The position numbers and the translations under genes are program-made. The notes beneath the pieces were generated by a model. It did not search any database, was not told the DNA's origin, and worked only from the letters and a program-made list of their open reading frames with translations. This document shows positions 43,680 to 52,630 of a stretch of 64,000 nt of DNA, one piece after another; the first letter of the stretch is position 1, and every line of letters starts with the position of its first letter. The stretch is from Gammaproteobacteria bacterium (GTDB taxonomy: Bacteria; Pseudomonadota; Gammaproteobacteria; Steroidobacterales; GCA-2729495): assembly GCA_015709695.1 (NCBI GenBank), contig CP054183.1, positions 2,158,992 to 2,222,991 on the forward strand. Reading direction: 5' to 3'.

Positions 43680-45287
43680 TCAGGGCAGGTATTCGTAGGC
43701 AGGCAGGGTCAGGAACTCGTCGAACTCGGGCTTCCTGATCATGTCGCCGAAGAGCCTGGCCGCCGCGGCGAAGTGCCCGGCGGCGTAGCGTGCCGCGCCG
43801 ACCTCGCCGGCGATCACCTCGAGCTCCTCGGCCAGGCTGCGATCGAAGCGCTCCACGTTTACGGGCCTGCCATCGTCGGTGCATGCGCCGTGGCGGATCC
43901 ACTGCCAGAGCTGGGCCCTGGAGATCTCCGCCGTGGCGGCATCCTCCATCAGGTGATAGAGCGGCACGCAACCCAGTCCGCCGAGCCAGGCCTCGACGTA
44001 CTGCACGCCGACGCGGATGTTGTGACGCAGGCCCGCGTCGGTGATGGCGCCCTTCGGCACCTCGAGCAGGTCCGCCGCCTCCACCCTGACGTCCTCGCGC
44101 AGGCGCTCGATCTGGTTCGGGCCGCTCATGACGGCGTCGAAGGCCTCGAGCGCCACCTCCGCCAGCCCCGGGTGCGCGATCCAGGTGCCATCGTGTCCAG
44201 CGCGGGCCTCGCGGGTCTTGTCGGCGCGCACCCGGGCCATCGCCTCGGCGTTGGCCTGCGCGTCACCGCGGATCGGGATCTGCGCGGCCATGCCGCCCAT
44301 GGCGTGGGCACCGCGACGGTGGCAGGTGTGGATGAGCAGGTCCACGTAGGACTTCAGGAAGTGCCGCTCCATGGTGATGCTGCCGCGGTCGGGCAGCAGG
44401 AACCCGGGCCTGTTGCGGAACTTCTTGATGAAACTGAAGATGTAGTCCCAGCGGCCGCAGTTCAGCCCGGCCGAGTGCTCGCGCAGTTCCCAGAGGATCT
44501 CGTCCATCTCGAACGCGGCGAGGATAGTCTCGATGAGCACCGTGGCCTTGATGGTGCCGCGGGGCATGCCCAGCCATTCCTGGGCGGCGATGAACACGTC
44601 GTTCCACAGGCGCGCCTCGAGGTGGCTCTCCATCTTCGGCAGGTAGAAGTAGGGTCCGGTGCCACGGGCCGCGAGCTCGCGGTGGTTGTTGACGAGGAAC
44701 ACAGCCACGTCGAACAGCGAAGCGGACACCGGCTGGCCGGCGACACGCACGTGCTTCTCCGGCAGGTGCCAGCCACGCGGGCGCACGATCAGCGTCGCGG
44801 TGCGCTCGCCGAGGCGGTACGACTTGCCCGTCGACGGATCCTCGAAGGCGATGGAGCGGTCGACCGCATCGCGCAGGTTGGCCTGGCCGCGGACGATGTT
44901 CTCCCAGGTCGGCGCACAGGAATCCTCGAAGTCGGCCATGAAGGCCCGCGCCCGCGAGTTGAGCGCGTTGATCATCATCTTGCGATCCACCGGGCCGGTG
45001 ATTTCCACGCGCCGGTCCCGCAGGTCGGCGGGTACCGGCGCCACGCGCCAGTCAGCGGCGCGGATGGCGGCGGTTTCCGGCAGGAAGCCCGGCAGCTCGC
45101 CGGCATCGATCGCCGCCTGGCGTGCACGGCGACGCGCCAGCAGTTCCTGGCGCCGGCCGTCGAAACGCTGGTGCAGGTAGCCGACCAGGGCCAGCGCCCG
45201 GTCGCCCAGCACTTCGCCGGTACCGTCGATGCGGGGGCCGGTGACTTCGGGCTGCGGCTGCGGGGTGGCGCCGTGGTCTGTTCTCAT
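43680..45287 (-). CDS. aceB: Malate synthase A
   Basis: Condenses glyoxylate with acetyl-CoA to malate. From the ATG at 45287 the protein has 535 residues, as expected for the A isoform. The conserved DFEDSCAPTWENIV stretch holds the metal-binding acid, VLIETILAAFEMDEIL carries a second, and GRWDYIFSF is another family block. An in-frame upstream extension to 45563 lacks similarity. It is the first gene of aceB-aceA-aceK. Unlike enterobacteria, no iclR lies next to it; the upstream regulator is of the WYL type. Confidence 0.96.
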   Translation of the reverse strand: MRTDHGATPQPQPEVTGPRIDGTGEVLGDRALALVGYLHQRFDGRRQELLARRRARQAAIDAGELPGFLPETAAIRAADWRVAPVPADLRDRRVEITGPVDRKMMINALNSRARAFMADFEDSCAPTWENIVRGQANLRDAVDRSIAFEDPSTGKSYRLGERTATLIVRPRGWHLPEKHVRVAGQPVSASLFDVAVFLVNNHRELAARGTGPYFYLPKMESHLEARLWNDVFIAAQEWLGMPRGTIKATVLIETILAAFEMDEILWELREHSAGLNCGRWDYIFSFIKKFRNRPGFLLPDRGSITMERHFLKSYVDLLIHTCHRRGAHAMGGMAAQIPIRGDAQANAEAMARVRADKTREARAGHDGTWIAHPGLAEVALEAFDAVMSGPNQIERLREDVRVEAADLLEVPKGAITDAGLRHNIRVGVQYVEAWLGGLGCVPLYHLMEDAATAEISRAQLWQWIRHGACTDDGRPVNVERFDRSLAEELEVIAGEVGAARYAAGHFAAAARLFGDMIRKPEFDEFLTLPAYEYLP

Positions 45288-45686
45288 GCGGACTTCCGGG
45301 GGCCGGGCGGCAGTAGGTATTTGCCGCAGTATCCCGGAAACCGCCGTCCGGGTTCCTTGACGGACATCCCGAAGTGCGCATCTGTGCGGAGGGCCGGACC
45401 GGCTCCGGCAGCGGGCCGCGACGGCTCCGCGTGCCTTTTGACAAATCGTCAGCCCTGAAAAGAACGCGGCCCGGGTCGCGTCTTGGGAACACGGCCCGGG
45501 CCACGCCGACATCCTCCCGGACGCCGGAGGCCTGTCCCTGGCGCCGAATGACGCCAACTCCACCCTTCGCCCTGGATCAAGCCCGGTTGTCAGTGTTGGC
45601 CAGCCGTGACGAGTCTGTCATCCCCCATTTGGGTGAATCGGGGCAATATGAATTCCGGCAATATCCCTCGGCACCAGCCTCGCAGC
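45288..45686. other. Intergenic region upstream of aceB
   Basis: This 399-bp stretch separates the regulator gene's end from the aceB start and should hold the glyoxylate operon promoter. On the minus strand a weak hairpin (45468-45475 pairing with 45495-45502, 19-base loop) is followed by TTCTTTT and could stop the regulator transcript. The octamer GGCAATAT occurs twice near 45645-45670. No gene and no unambiguous promoter were seen. Confidence 0.45.
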
Positions 45687-46673
45687 TCAGCGCCGGTACT
45701 GGCGAGCGGCGGCATCGAGTTCGGCGATCACCGTCCGCCGAAGCGCGGCCGGTGCCAGCACTTCGACCTCCGATCCGTACTTGAGGATGTCCATGACCAG
45801 CTCGCGCGGATCGCTGTAGGGCAGCTTCAGGATCCAGGCGCCATCGAGTTCGAAGTGGCCTTCCTGCTGCGGATGCCAGCTTTCGCGCGACACCCAGCGC
45901 GCACGCACCGGGGAGAACCGCAGCACCGCGGTGTGCGCCACCGGTCCGGCGAAGATGCCGTAGCCGCCCTCCAGGGCGGCATCGAGCGCGGCATCCGGCA
46001 CCTCGCGCGCCGCCCGGCCGGCGATGCGCGCATCGCGGATGGCATCCACTGCGAAGGTGCGCAGGGCACGGCGCAGGTGGCACCAGGCATCGAGGTACCA
46101 GTTGTCGCGGTAGTGGATCAGGCGCTGCGGAGAGACCTCGCGCTCCATGACCTCGTCGGTGCCGCGCCGGTGGTGGCGGATCCGCAGCCGGCGGCGCGAG
46201 AGCAATGCCGAGGCAATGGCCTGGAAATGGGCGGGCTCCACCGTGCGCGCACCCATCTGCAGGACGCGGATGCGGCGCGTGACCTCTTCGGCGGCAAAGT
46301 CTCCGGTGCCGAGGATCTTGCGGATGCGTTCGCGCAGCGGCCGCACCTGCTGGGCCAGCAGGCCTGGCTGCAGCCGCTCCAGCAACTGCTCCATGGTCAG
46401 CAGCGCATGCACCTCCTCGGCCGAGAACCACAGGCCGGGAAGCTGGAAGCTCCGGCTGCGCTGGTCGCCGCTGGCGGATTCGGCATCGAGGAAGTAGCCA
46501 CCGCGCCCGCGATCCCACTCGATGGGCACCTGCATGCGGTCACGCAGGTAGGCCAGGTCGCGCTTCAGCGTCGCGCGGGAGACACCCAGGTCCTCGATGA
46601 AGGCCTCGCGTGGCACGCAGCGGCGCTGTTCCAGCAGGCGCTGCATGCGATAGAAGCGCTCGGTGCGATCCAT
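45687..46673 (-). CDS. WYL-domain transcriptional regulator (YafY type)
   Basis: A 328-residue regulator. An N-terminal winged helix-turn-helix (about 1-60, DLGVSRATLKRDLAYLRD) binds DNA. A WYL domain in the second half includes RLIHYRDNWYLDAWCHLR, and a C-terminal WCX-type tail follows. WYL domains often sense ligands or nucleic acids. It is upstream of the aceBAK operon and on the same strand, so control of that operon is possible, although not shown. Confidence 0.87.
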   Translation of the reverse strand: MDRTERFYRMQRLLEQRRCVPREAFIEDLGVSRATLKRDLAYLRDRMQVPIEWDRGRGGYFLDAESASGDQRSRSFQLPGLWFSAEEVHALLTMEQLLERLQPGLLAQQVRPLRERIRKILGTGDFAAEEVTRRIRVLQMGARTVEPAHFQAIASALLSRRRLRIRHHRRGTDEVMEREVSPQRLIHYRDNWYLDAWCHLRRALRTFAVDAIRDARIAGRAAREVPDAALDAALEGGYGIFAGPVAHTAVLRFSPVRARWVSRESWHPQQEGHFELDGAWILKLPYSDPRELVMDILKYGSEVEVLAPAALRRTVIAELDAAARQYRR

Positions 46674-46696
46674 GGCCGAATCGTACCCAAAAACAA

Positions 46697-46727
46697 GGGG
46701 CCGGCACCGCCCCGCGGTGCCGGCCCC
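46697..46727 (-). terminator. Rho-independent terminator of the CbiX-like operon
   Basis: A perfect 14-bp stem (46697-46710 with 46714-46727) with a three-base loop lies 28 bp beyond the last gene of the operon. On the minus strand it is followed by TTGTTTTTG, a good U-tract. It marks the end of the transcript of the CbiX/RdhC-like operon. Confidence 0.88.
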
Positions 46728-46755
46728 TGCGCCCCGGCCCTGCGGCCGGATGACC

Positions 46756-47721
46756 TCAGGTGCCTGCTTGCGCCAGGCGGCCCACGGACAGGCTGTCCTT
46801 CACCGAGTCCACCACCCAGGTGTTGAGGTTCTCGTCCGGGAGGATGGCTTCGGTCTCGTGGTAGAGCACATCCTGCGGCCGGTCGGACTTGCGGATGGCC
46901 TCGCCGATGATGTCCTTCTGGAACATGTAGTCATAGGCGACGTACACCGAGATCACGATGTCCTTCTTCTTCTCGGCGAGGATCTGGTTGACGGCCTTGC
47001 GGGTCGGGTCGATCGAGTAGTTGACCAGATGGCCGCTCCAGGCGTAGTTGATGGTGTCGATGCCGGCGTTGTCCTTCAGGTGCTTGCCGAGGTCGCCCAT
47101 CAGCGCTTCCCACTGCTGGTTGAAGCCGTTGTCACCATAGGCCGCCAGCGTCACGCCATAGTCCTTGCCATTGCCGTCCTTGAGCAGGTCCTTCACGCGA
47201 CGCAGGATGTTGGCCTTGAGGAAGTCGGTGGAGTCGATGGTCTCCAGCAGCGTCACGCGCGCCTTGGGCCGGTAGACCGGCACCCCTTCCTTGGGCAGCA
47301 TTTCCAGCGCCTTGGGATCGTTCTTCAGGCCCACCAGGTTGGGGATGTCGGAATTGGTGTGCCCGCCCACCGTCAGGAACAGCGGCAGCACCACCACCTC
47401 GTCGTACCCCTCGTCGTCGAAGGCCTTCATCTGCGTGGCCACCGAGGGCTCGGTGTACTCGTTGAAGGCGGTCTTCACGCCCTTGACGTTGGGCATCGCC
47501 AGCAACCGGTCCTTGGTGGCCTTCTCGACATCCACCAGCATGTCGCGCCAGGCCTTCTGCCGCGAGCCATGGTTGACCAGCAGCACGCCGATCTTGTGCT
47601 GGCCGGCCGCCTTGGCACCTTCCGCCTGCGCCTGGGCCTCGCCCTTGGGCGCTCCGCCGCAGGCGCCAAGCAGCAGCGCCGTGGCTGCCACCGCCATCAT
47701 TGCCGTTACGGACTTGAACAT
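46756..47721 (-). CDS. CbiX/SirB-like lipoprotein with intact first-domain histidines
   Basis: A 321-residue exported lipoprotein; the lipobox LGAC gives C21 as the acylated residue. The mature part has a CbiX-type chelatase fold: VLLVNHGSRQKAW with H51, and VVLPLFLTVGGHTNSDIP with H121, the two histidines that bind the metal in cytoplasmic sirohydrochlorin cobaltochelatases. A second, degenerate copy of the fold follows (about 165-300), in which both histidines are absent. CbiX enzymes are normally cytoplasmic, so a lipid-anchored periplasmic form is unusual. The start at 47721 follows AAAGGAG. It may bind a metal, heme or tetrapyrrole; no activity is proven. Confidence 0.8.
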   Translation of the reverse strand: MFKSVTAMMAVAATALLLGACGGAPKGEAQAQAEGAKAAGQHKIGVLLVNHGSRQKAWRDMLVDVEKATKDRLLAMPNVKGVKTAFNEYTEPSVATQMKAFDDEGYDEVVVLPLFLTVGGHTNSDIPNLVGLKNDPKALEMLPKEGVPVYRPKARVTLLETIDSTDFLKANILRRVKDLLKDGNGKDYGVTLAAYGDNGFNQQWEALMGDLGKHLKDNAGIDTINYAWSGHLVNYSIDPTRKAVNQILAEKKKDIVISVYVAYDYMFQKDIIGEAIRKSDRPQDVLYHETEAILPDENLNTWVVDSVKDSLSVGRLAQAGT

Positions 47722-47801
47722 GACACTCTCCTTTTGCAGCTGCATTTCCCGGCAGGCCCTGACCCCCGTCGCGCGGACCGCCGCGGTGATTCACCAAACC
47801 A

Positions 47802-49238
47802 TCAGGCCCTGGCGCCTTCGGCCGACACCGGAATTTCCGCCAGCCTGGCCCCTGCCGTGCGGGTCTTCGGCGTGCGCGCCAGCCAGGCCGTGCCATCCAG
47901 CACCGCGCCCGTCGGGCACAGCGCACGGCACCAGAGCATCGGATAGTAGGCCGAGACCAGCACCACGGCCAGCGACAGCCAGAACCAGGGCGAATTCATG
48001 AACTCCAGCCCGAACAGGTCCGGGAACAGCTCGTAGCTGCCCCAGTCGCGCATGCCCGTGGCGATGCCGACGACCAGGGTGACGGTGATCGCCCAGCGCA
48101 GGAAGGACAGCGCGCGGTTGGACACCGGCAAGCGACCCTTCCAGGGCAGGAACCGCACCAGCAACAGCTGCACGTTGCCGTAGGGGCAGACGTAGCGGCA
48201 ATAGGAATTGCCGTCCCAGATGGCGCTGAGCACGACGAAAGTCGCGTAGGCGCCGAGCAGGTACGACCAGGTCACGCCCATGAACGGCTGCATGAAGGTG
48301 ACGTAGGTAAACGAGTTGTTGAGGTAGAAGCCGAGGTAGGCCACCGAGACCACGACGAACAGCAGGCTGAGCCGCCGCGAACGGCGCACCACCCGCAGGC
48401 CGGTGACGATGAACAGCAGGCCGATCAGCGCCGCCTGCAGCACCCAGGTATCGGGCAGCACCGCCTTGACGTCGAAGCCGGTCGCTTCCGAATCGAGGTA
48501 GATGCCCAGTGGCGACTCGCGGGCGATGCTCACCAGCTGGGTGACCGAGCGGGCCACACCCTCGGTGGTGAGCGAAGCGCCGCTCACCAGGTCAACCTGA
48601 TGGCTCTTGCCGTCCAGCGGGATGCTCTGGAACTTCTCGTAGAAGCCGGCCTTCTCGATGTCGCGCAGGTAGCTGGTGGTCTCCATGGAACGCAGGTATT
48701 TCACCTGGCGGATCTGCCCGTCGAGGCCAACCGTCATGCCGATGTCGATCGGCCCGGCGTAACCCTTGACCTCCTTGTTCAGGCCGGTGTTCTCCATGTA
48801 GAGCTGCACCAGCTTGCCGTCCTTGTCCCACTCCTCGGCGTAGAACATGTCGAGCGCAGTCTTGAGCTTGACGCCGTCCGGATTGGCGGCGATGGCGCGG
48901 GCGTCGTTGTAGACCATCCTGGCCACGTCCTCGCTGAGGCCGGGGTTGGTGCGGGCGTCGCCGATGACGCCGAACAGCCGCTGCGGCTGCGGTTTCGCCT
49001 CCATGATGTGGTAGAAGGCGTGCTTCTCCCGGTCGGGAATCATGCCGGTGATCGGCGTCTGGTACTCCTCGCCGAAGCGCACCGGCTCGGAGAACCCCGT
49101 GACGTGCTCCTCGAACTCGAAGACCGGCTGGGGTTCCTGCAGGGGCCCGTTGACCCAGAAGTAGGCGTAGAGCGCGGCCACCACGGCCGTGAGGCCGAGC
49201 TTGCGCCAGGGAATGCGGATGGCTGCCACGCCGGCCAT
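47802..49238 (-). CDS. RdhC/NosR-like membrane flavoprotein with FMN-binding domain and CX3CP motifs
   Basis: A 478-residue inner-membrane protein. After one N-terminal helix (about 10-30) a periplasmic FMN-binding domain follows, with the covalent flavinylation motif SGASLT (219-224, the threonine being the acceptor). Five more helices come next, with two CX3CP motifs, CRYVCP at 347-352 and CRALCP at 437-442. NosR and PceC/RdhC proteins share this design and move electrons from quinol to periplasmic partners. It lacks the extra ferredoxin domain of NosR. A strong AGGAGGT precedes the ATG at 49238. The two neighbours are CbiX-like lipoproteins. Confidence 0.85.
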   Translation of the reverse strand: MAGVAAIRIPWRKLGLTAVVAALYAYFWVNGPLQEPQPVFEFEEHVTGFSEPVRFGEEYQTPITGMIPDREKHAFYHIMEAKPQPQRLFGVIGDARTNPGLSEDVARMVYNDARAIAANPDGVKLKTALDMFYAEEWDKDGKLVQLYMENTGLNKEVKGYAGPIDIGMTVGLDGQIRQVKYLRSMETTSYLRDIEKAGFYEKFQSIPLDGKSHQVDLVSGASLTTEGVARSVTQLVSIARESPLGIYLDSEATGFDVKAVLPDTWVLQAALIGLLFIVTGLRVVRRSRRLSLLFVVVSVAYLGFYLNNSFTYVTFMQPFMGVTWSYLLGAYATFVVLSAIWDGNSYCRYVCPYGNVQLLLVRFLPWKGRLPVSNRALSFLRWAITVTLVVGIATGMRDWGSYELFPDLFGLEFMNSPWFWLSLAVVLVSAYYPMLWCRALCPTGAVLDGTAWLARTPKTRTAGARLAEIPVSAEGARA

Positions 49239-49248
49239 GGGATACCTC

Positions 49249-50217
49249 CTAGCCCCGATTCGGAGCGGGCACCGTGGCACCGCCCGCGTCACGCACGCGC
49301 TGCACGGCCTCCTGCACCTTGGTCACCACCCACTCGTTCACCACCGGGTCGGGCAGCACCGCATCGGGCTTGTAGCGGACCTTGGACGAGGTGGGCACCG
49401 CGTTGACGGCGGCCTGGATGGTATTCACCTGCAGCATCTCGTCGACCCCCACCAGCACCGGCACCACCAGCACCTGCTGCTCGAGATCCAGCACCTCGTT
49501 GATGACCTCGACCACGGGCGCGCCGGAGTAGTCGGTCAGCTTGCCGCAGAAGGCGAAGGCCACGGTGTCGATGTCGGTCTTGATCTTCAGGTAGCGGCCG
49601 ATACCCTCCATGATGTCGCTCATCTGCTGGCCGTAGACTTGGTCGCCGTAGCCCACCAGGACGATGGCCATGTCCTCGCCGCTGTCCTGCCCCTTGAGCT
49701 CATTCACGCGGCGCAGCACGTTCTTCTTCAGCACCTCGGAATCACTGAGCGCGGGTGTCATCGCCACGCGGGCCTTCGGGTAGTAGACGTCGAAGCCCTC
49801 GTTCTGCAGTTGCTTGATGGCCTTGGCCTGGGTGCGCATGCCCGTGAGGTACTGCAGGTAGTTGTTGGACATGGTGGACTCGCCGGCGATGAGCAGCGGC
49901 ACCACGATCACTTCGCCGATGCCCGCGGCATCGAAGGCGCGCAGCTCGGCGGCCACGTCGGGCTTGGTCTCCTCGATGAAGGCCAGGCGCATTTCCTTCA
50001 CGCCGGGCTGCTTCATGATCGGCTCGCGCACCTGGTCGGCGAGCGTCTTCACCATGCCGACCCAGGTCGAGGACTTCGATCCATGGGCCACCAGCAGCAC
50101 GCCGATGCTGGCGTCGTTGGCCGGGCCCGCCGGGGCAGAGGACTGGCGTCCGCAGGACGCAATGAACAGCGTCGCCGCTGCTGCAAGCAGGAAGGTGGAA
50201 AAACGCACGGCTGACAT
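49249..50217 (-). CDS. CbiX/SirB-like lipoprotein lacking the second metal histidine
   Basis: A 322-residue lipoprotein (IASC lipobox, C22 acylated) with the same two-domain CbiX-like design as the other flank of the operon. The first histidine is kept (LLVAHGSKSS, H45). The second is missing: the segment reads VVPLLIAGESTMSNN where the other copy has a histidine. The C-terminal half again lacks both. It is the first gene of the three-gene unit, with ten bases between its stop and the RdhC-like start. Loss of a ligand suggests a binding or partner role, not catalysis (inference). Confidence 0.8.
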   Translation of the reverse strand: MSAVRFSTFLLAAAATLFIASCGRQSSAPAGPANDASIGVLLVAHGSKSSTWVGMVKTLADQVREPIMKQPGVKEMRLAFIEETKPDVAAELRAFDAAGIGEVIVVPLLIAGESTMSNNYLQYLTGMRTQAKAIKQLQNEGFDVYYPKARVAMTPALSDSEVLKKNVLRRVNELKGQDSGEDMAIVLVGYGDQVYGQQMSDIMEGIGRYLKIKTDIDTVAFAFCGKLTDYSGAPVVEVINEVLDLEQQVLVVPVLVGVDEMLQVNTIQAAVNAVPTSSKVRYKPDAVLPDPVVNEWVVTKVQEAVQRVRDAGGATVPAPNRG

Positions 50218-50485
50218 GTTCGCGTCTGCTCCTGGGGACTGTGGAAAATTGCCGGGCACGAGCCTGCCGCAACCACCTCCGGCTGCGCAGCCCCCCCCCC
50301 GGAACGTCGCTTGCTAGTCTGCTACGGGCGCTGCAGGCGGACAACGCAGCGGATGCGTCAAATTGTCGCATTGGCCGCGCAGCAGGCCGTCATGCGGTGC
50401 GCCGGGTTACCATGCGGCACGATCACCAGCGGGCCGCACGGTACCACCACCGCGCGACGCCCTGTCACCAGGGGGGAACCATCCG

Positions 50486-50884
50486 ATGGCCAACATCATC
50501 CGCATCGTCATCCTCAGCGTCTTCATGGCGGTGTTCATGGTGTGGGGCTTCCGCGGCGTGGAGAACAGCCCGCTGGAGGCCGTACCGGCGCTGATCGGCT
50601 TCATCGTCGCCTTCCTGGCGCCCAGCGCCATCGGCGTGCCCGCCTACGCCGCGACCGTCGGTCGCCAGCGTGGCGACACGGCCCGCTTCGCCTTCCTGTT
50701 CTGGGCGGCCAGCGCCGCCCTCGTCGCCATCGGCTGGCTGCTCTACTACGCGAGCGACATCGCCGCCGGTGGCTACTTCCGCGACAGCATGCTGGCCGGC
50801 GCCGCGATCCTGGCGGTGCTGACGGCGGCGCTCGCCTTCGGCCTGGGGCGGGGCCTGGACTACCTCTCCGCCGGCCGGCGCTGA
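50486..50884 (+). CDS. Small four-helix membrane protein of unknown function
   Basis: A 132-residue hydrophobic protein with four predicted membrane helices (about 5-22, 35-55, 66-86 and 103-123). No conserved family is recognised. The ATG at 50486 follows an AGGGGGGAA sequence. It stands alone, divergent from the CbiX-like operon across a 268-bp gap that includes a run of ten C at 50291-50300, and 115 bp before the MetE-like gene. Confidence 0.65.
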   Translation: MANIIRIVILSVFMAVFMVWGFRGVENSPLEAVPALIGFIVAFLAPSAIGVPAYAATVGRQRGDTARFAFLFWAASAALVAIGWLLYYASDIAAGGYFRDSMLAGAAILAVLTAALAFGLGRGLDYLSAGRR

Positions 50885-50999
50885 TCGCCGGCGAAGTCGC
50901 TGCCTCCGGCCACGGCGGGCGCGCCGGCCACGGCGCCGCGTAGCCAAGCCCGCGCCGTACTCCCTATACTGCCGGCAAAGCAACGAGCAGGGAGTTCCC

Positions 51000-52034
51000 A
51001 TGAGCGAGCCGCTGATCCCGACGACCATGGTGGGCAGCTATCCGCAGCCGGACTGGCTGATCGACCGCGAGATCCTCGGCGGCCGCCTGCCGCCACGGGT
51101 GCGGGCGCAGGAGCTCTGGCGGGTCGCCGAACCCTGGCTTGCGCAGGCGCAGGACGATGCCACGCTGCTCGCCATCGTCGCGCAGGAGCGCGCCGGCCTG
51201 GACATCATCGGCGACGGCGAAATGCGCCGCGAGAGCTATTCCAATGCCTTCGCCAATTCGCTGGGCGGCGTCGACCGCGAGCGGCTGGGCACGGCGCTGG
51301 ACCGCACCGGCAAGCCGAACAGCGTGCCGCGCGTAACCGGCCCCATCCTGCGCCAGCCCTCGACGCTGGCCGATGAAGCGCGCTTCCTGCACACGAATAC
51401 CCGGCGCCGCACCAAGATCACCCTGCCCGGCCCTTTCACGATGGCGCAGCAGGCACAGAACGACTACTACCCCGACCTGCGATCGCTGGCCCTGGCCTAC
51501 GCCGACGCCGTCAATGCCGAGATCAAGGCACTGCACGCGGCCGGCGTCGACATCGTGCAGCTCGACGAGCCCTACCTGCAGGCGCGCCCCGAGCAGGCGC
51601 AGCAGTTCGGCGTCGAGGCCATCAACCGGGCGGTGGCGGGCGTGAAGGGCCAGACGGCGCTGCACATCTGCTTCGGCTACGCCCATGTGCACCATTACGC
51701 CGCCAAACCCAGCGGCTACTCGTTCCTGCCGGAACTCGAAGCGAGTCAGGTCGACATCCTCTCCATCGAGGCCGCCCAGCCGACGATCGACCTCTCGGTG
51801 CTGCGCCGGTTGCCCTCCAAGAAGATCATGCTGGGCGTGATCAGCCTCGGCGATCTCGCCATCGAGACACCCGCCATCGTCGCCGAGCGGCTCGGCAGGG
51901 CGCTCGAGTTCGTGCCGCCCGAGCGGCTGATGGCGGCGCCGGACTGCGGCCTCAAGTACGTTTCCCGCGAAGTCGCCTTCGGCAAGCTGCGCGCCATGGT
52001 CGAGGGCACCGAAATGGTGCGCCGGCGCCTCTAG
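51000..52034 (+). CDS. Short cobalamin-independent methionine synthase (MetE C-terminal domain type)
   Basis: A 344-residue protein matching only the C-terminal catalytic half of MetE (core-MetE). It has the start TTMVGSYPQPDWL, the substrate DGEM segment, and the zinc ligands: the histidine and cysteine in ALHICFGY, the glutamate in LSIEAA and the cysteine in AAPDCGLKY. Core-MetE proteins use a methyl donor other than the usual folate or work on other thiols. The SD sequence CAGGGA precedes the start. The stop overlaps the end of the convergent SCO gene by four bases. Confidence 0.86.
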   Translation: MSEPLIPTTMVGSYPQPDWLIDREILGGRLPPRVRAQELWRVAEPWLAQAQDDATLLAIVAQERAGLDIIGDGEMRRESYSNAFANSLGGVDRERLGTALDRTGKPNSVPRVTGPILRQPSTLADEARFLHTNTRRRTKITLPGPFTMAQQAQNDYYPDLRSLALAYADAVNAEIKALHAAGVDIVQLDEPYLQARPEQAQQFGVEAINRAVAGVKGQTALHICFGYAHVHHYAAKPSGYSFLPELEASQVDILSIEAAQPTIDLSVLRRLPSKKIMLGVISLGDLAIETPAIVAERLGRALEFVPPERLMAAPDCGLKYVSREVAFGKLRAMVEGTEMVRRRL

Positions 52035-52630
52035 TCCGCGGGGTGCCTGGCCAGCGCGGCGGCGATCTCCGCCGACGTGGCGCCGTAGGGAATGATCTCG
52101 AGCATGGTGTCATCGCTGCCGAGCAGGAACAGCGCGGCAGTGTGGTTGACCATGTATCCGCCGTCCGGCATCGGCGGCATCTTCTCGTGGAAGACATGGA
52201 AGGCCGCGGCAGCAGCGGCAACGCCGGCCGCATCACCCGTCATGCCGATGACGGCCGGGCCGAAGGCGCGCACGTAGTCGCCGACCACCTGCGGCGTATC
52301 GCGTTCCGGATCGACGGAAATGAACAGGATGCGCGTGTCGCGCTCGGCGCGCCCCCGCTCGGCCAGTCCGCGGCTGGCGTTCATCAGTGTGGTCGGGCAG
52401 GCCTCCGGACAGTTCGTGAAGCCGAAGAACACCAGCTGCCGGCGCCGGTTCAGCCCTGACCAGGCGACCGCGCTCCCGGTTGCATCGAGCAGCGTGAACT
52501 CGCCGCTGACGCGCGGCCGTTCCGCCGCCCCGCCCGCGCCCGGCGGCAGGCCGCGCCAGAGGGCCGTGGCGAGGCCGGCCGAGAGTGCCAGCCCCGCCAC
52601 CAGCCAGGGAAGCCAGGGTCGCGCCTTCAT
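52031..52630 (-). CDS. SCO1/SenC-family copper chaperone
   Basis: A 199-residue membrane-anchored thioredoxin-like protein. An N-terminal helix (about 8-25) anchors it. The copper-binding CPEAC (C74, C78) and the histidine in MVNHTAALF (H163) are all present. SCO proteins deliver copper to the CuA site of cytochrome oxidase or to nitrous oxide reductase. The ATG at 52630 overlaps the stop of the upstream methyltransferase (ATGA); the longer in-frame extension upstream is spurious. Confidence 0.9.
   Translation of the reverse strand: MKARPWLPWLVAGLALSAGLATALWRGLPPGAGGAAERPRVSGEFTLLDATGSAVAWSGLNRRRQLVFFGFTNCPEACPTTLMNASRGLAERGRAERDTRILFISVDPERDTPQVVGDYVRAFGPAVIGMTGDAAGVAAAAAAFHVFHEKMPPMPDGGYMVNHTAALFLLGSDDTMLEIIPYGATSAEIAAALARHPAD

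Noticed and set aside
45288..45563. An N-terminal extension of malate synthase
   Set aside because: The added residues have no similarity, and the ATG at 45287 gives the standard length.
50291..50300. A run of ten C as a phase-variation tract
   Set aside because: It lies in non-coding DNA well outside any start region and no promoter spacing effect could be argued.
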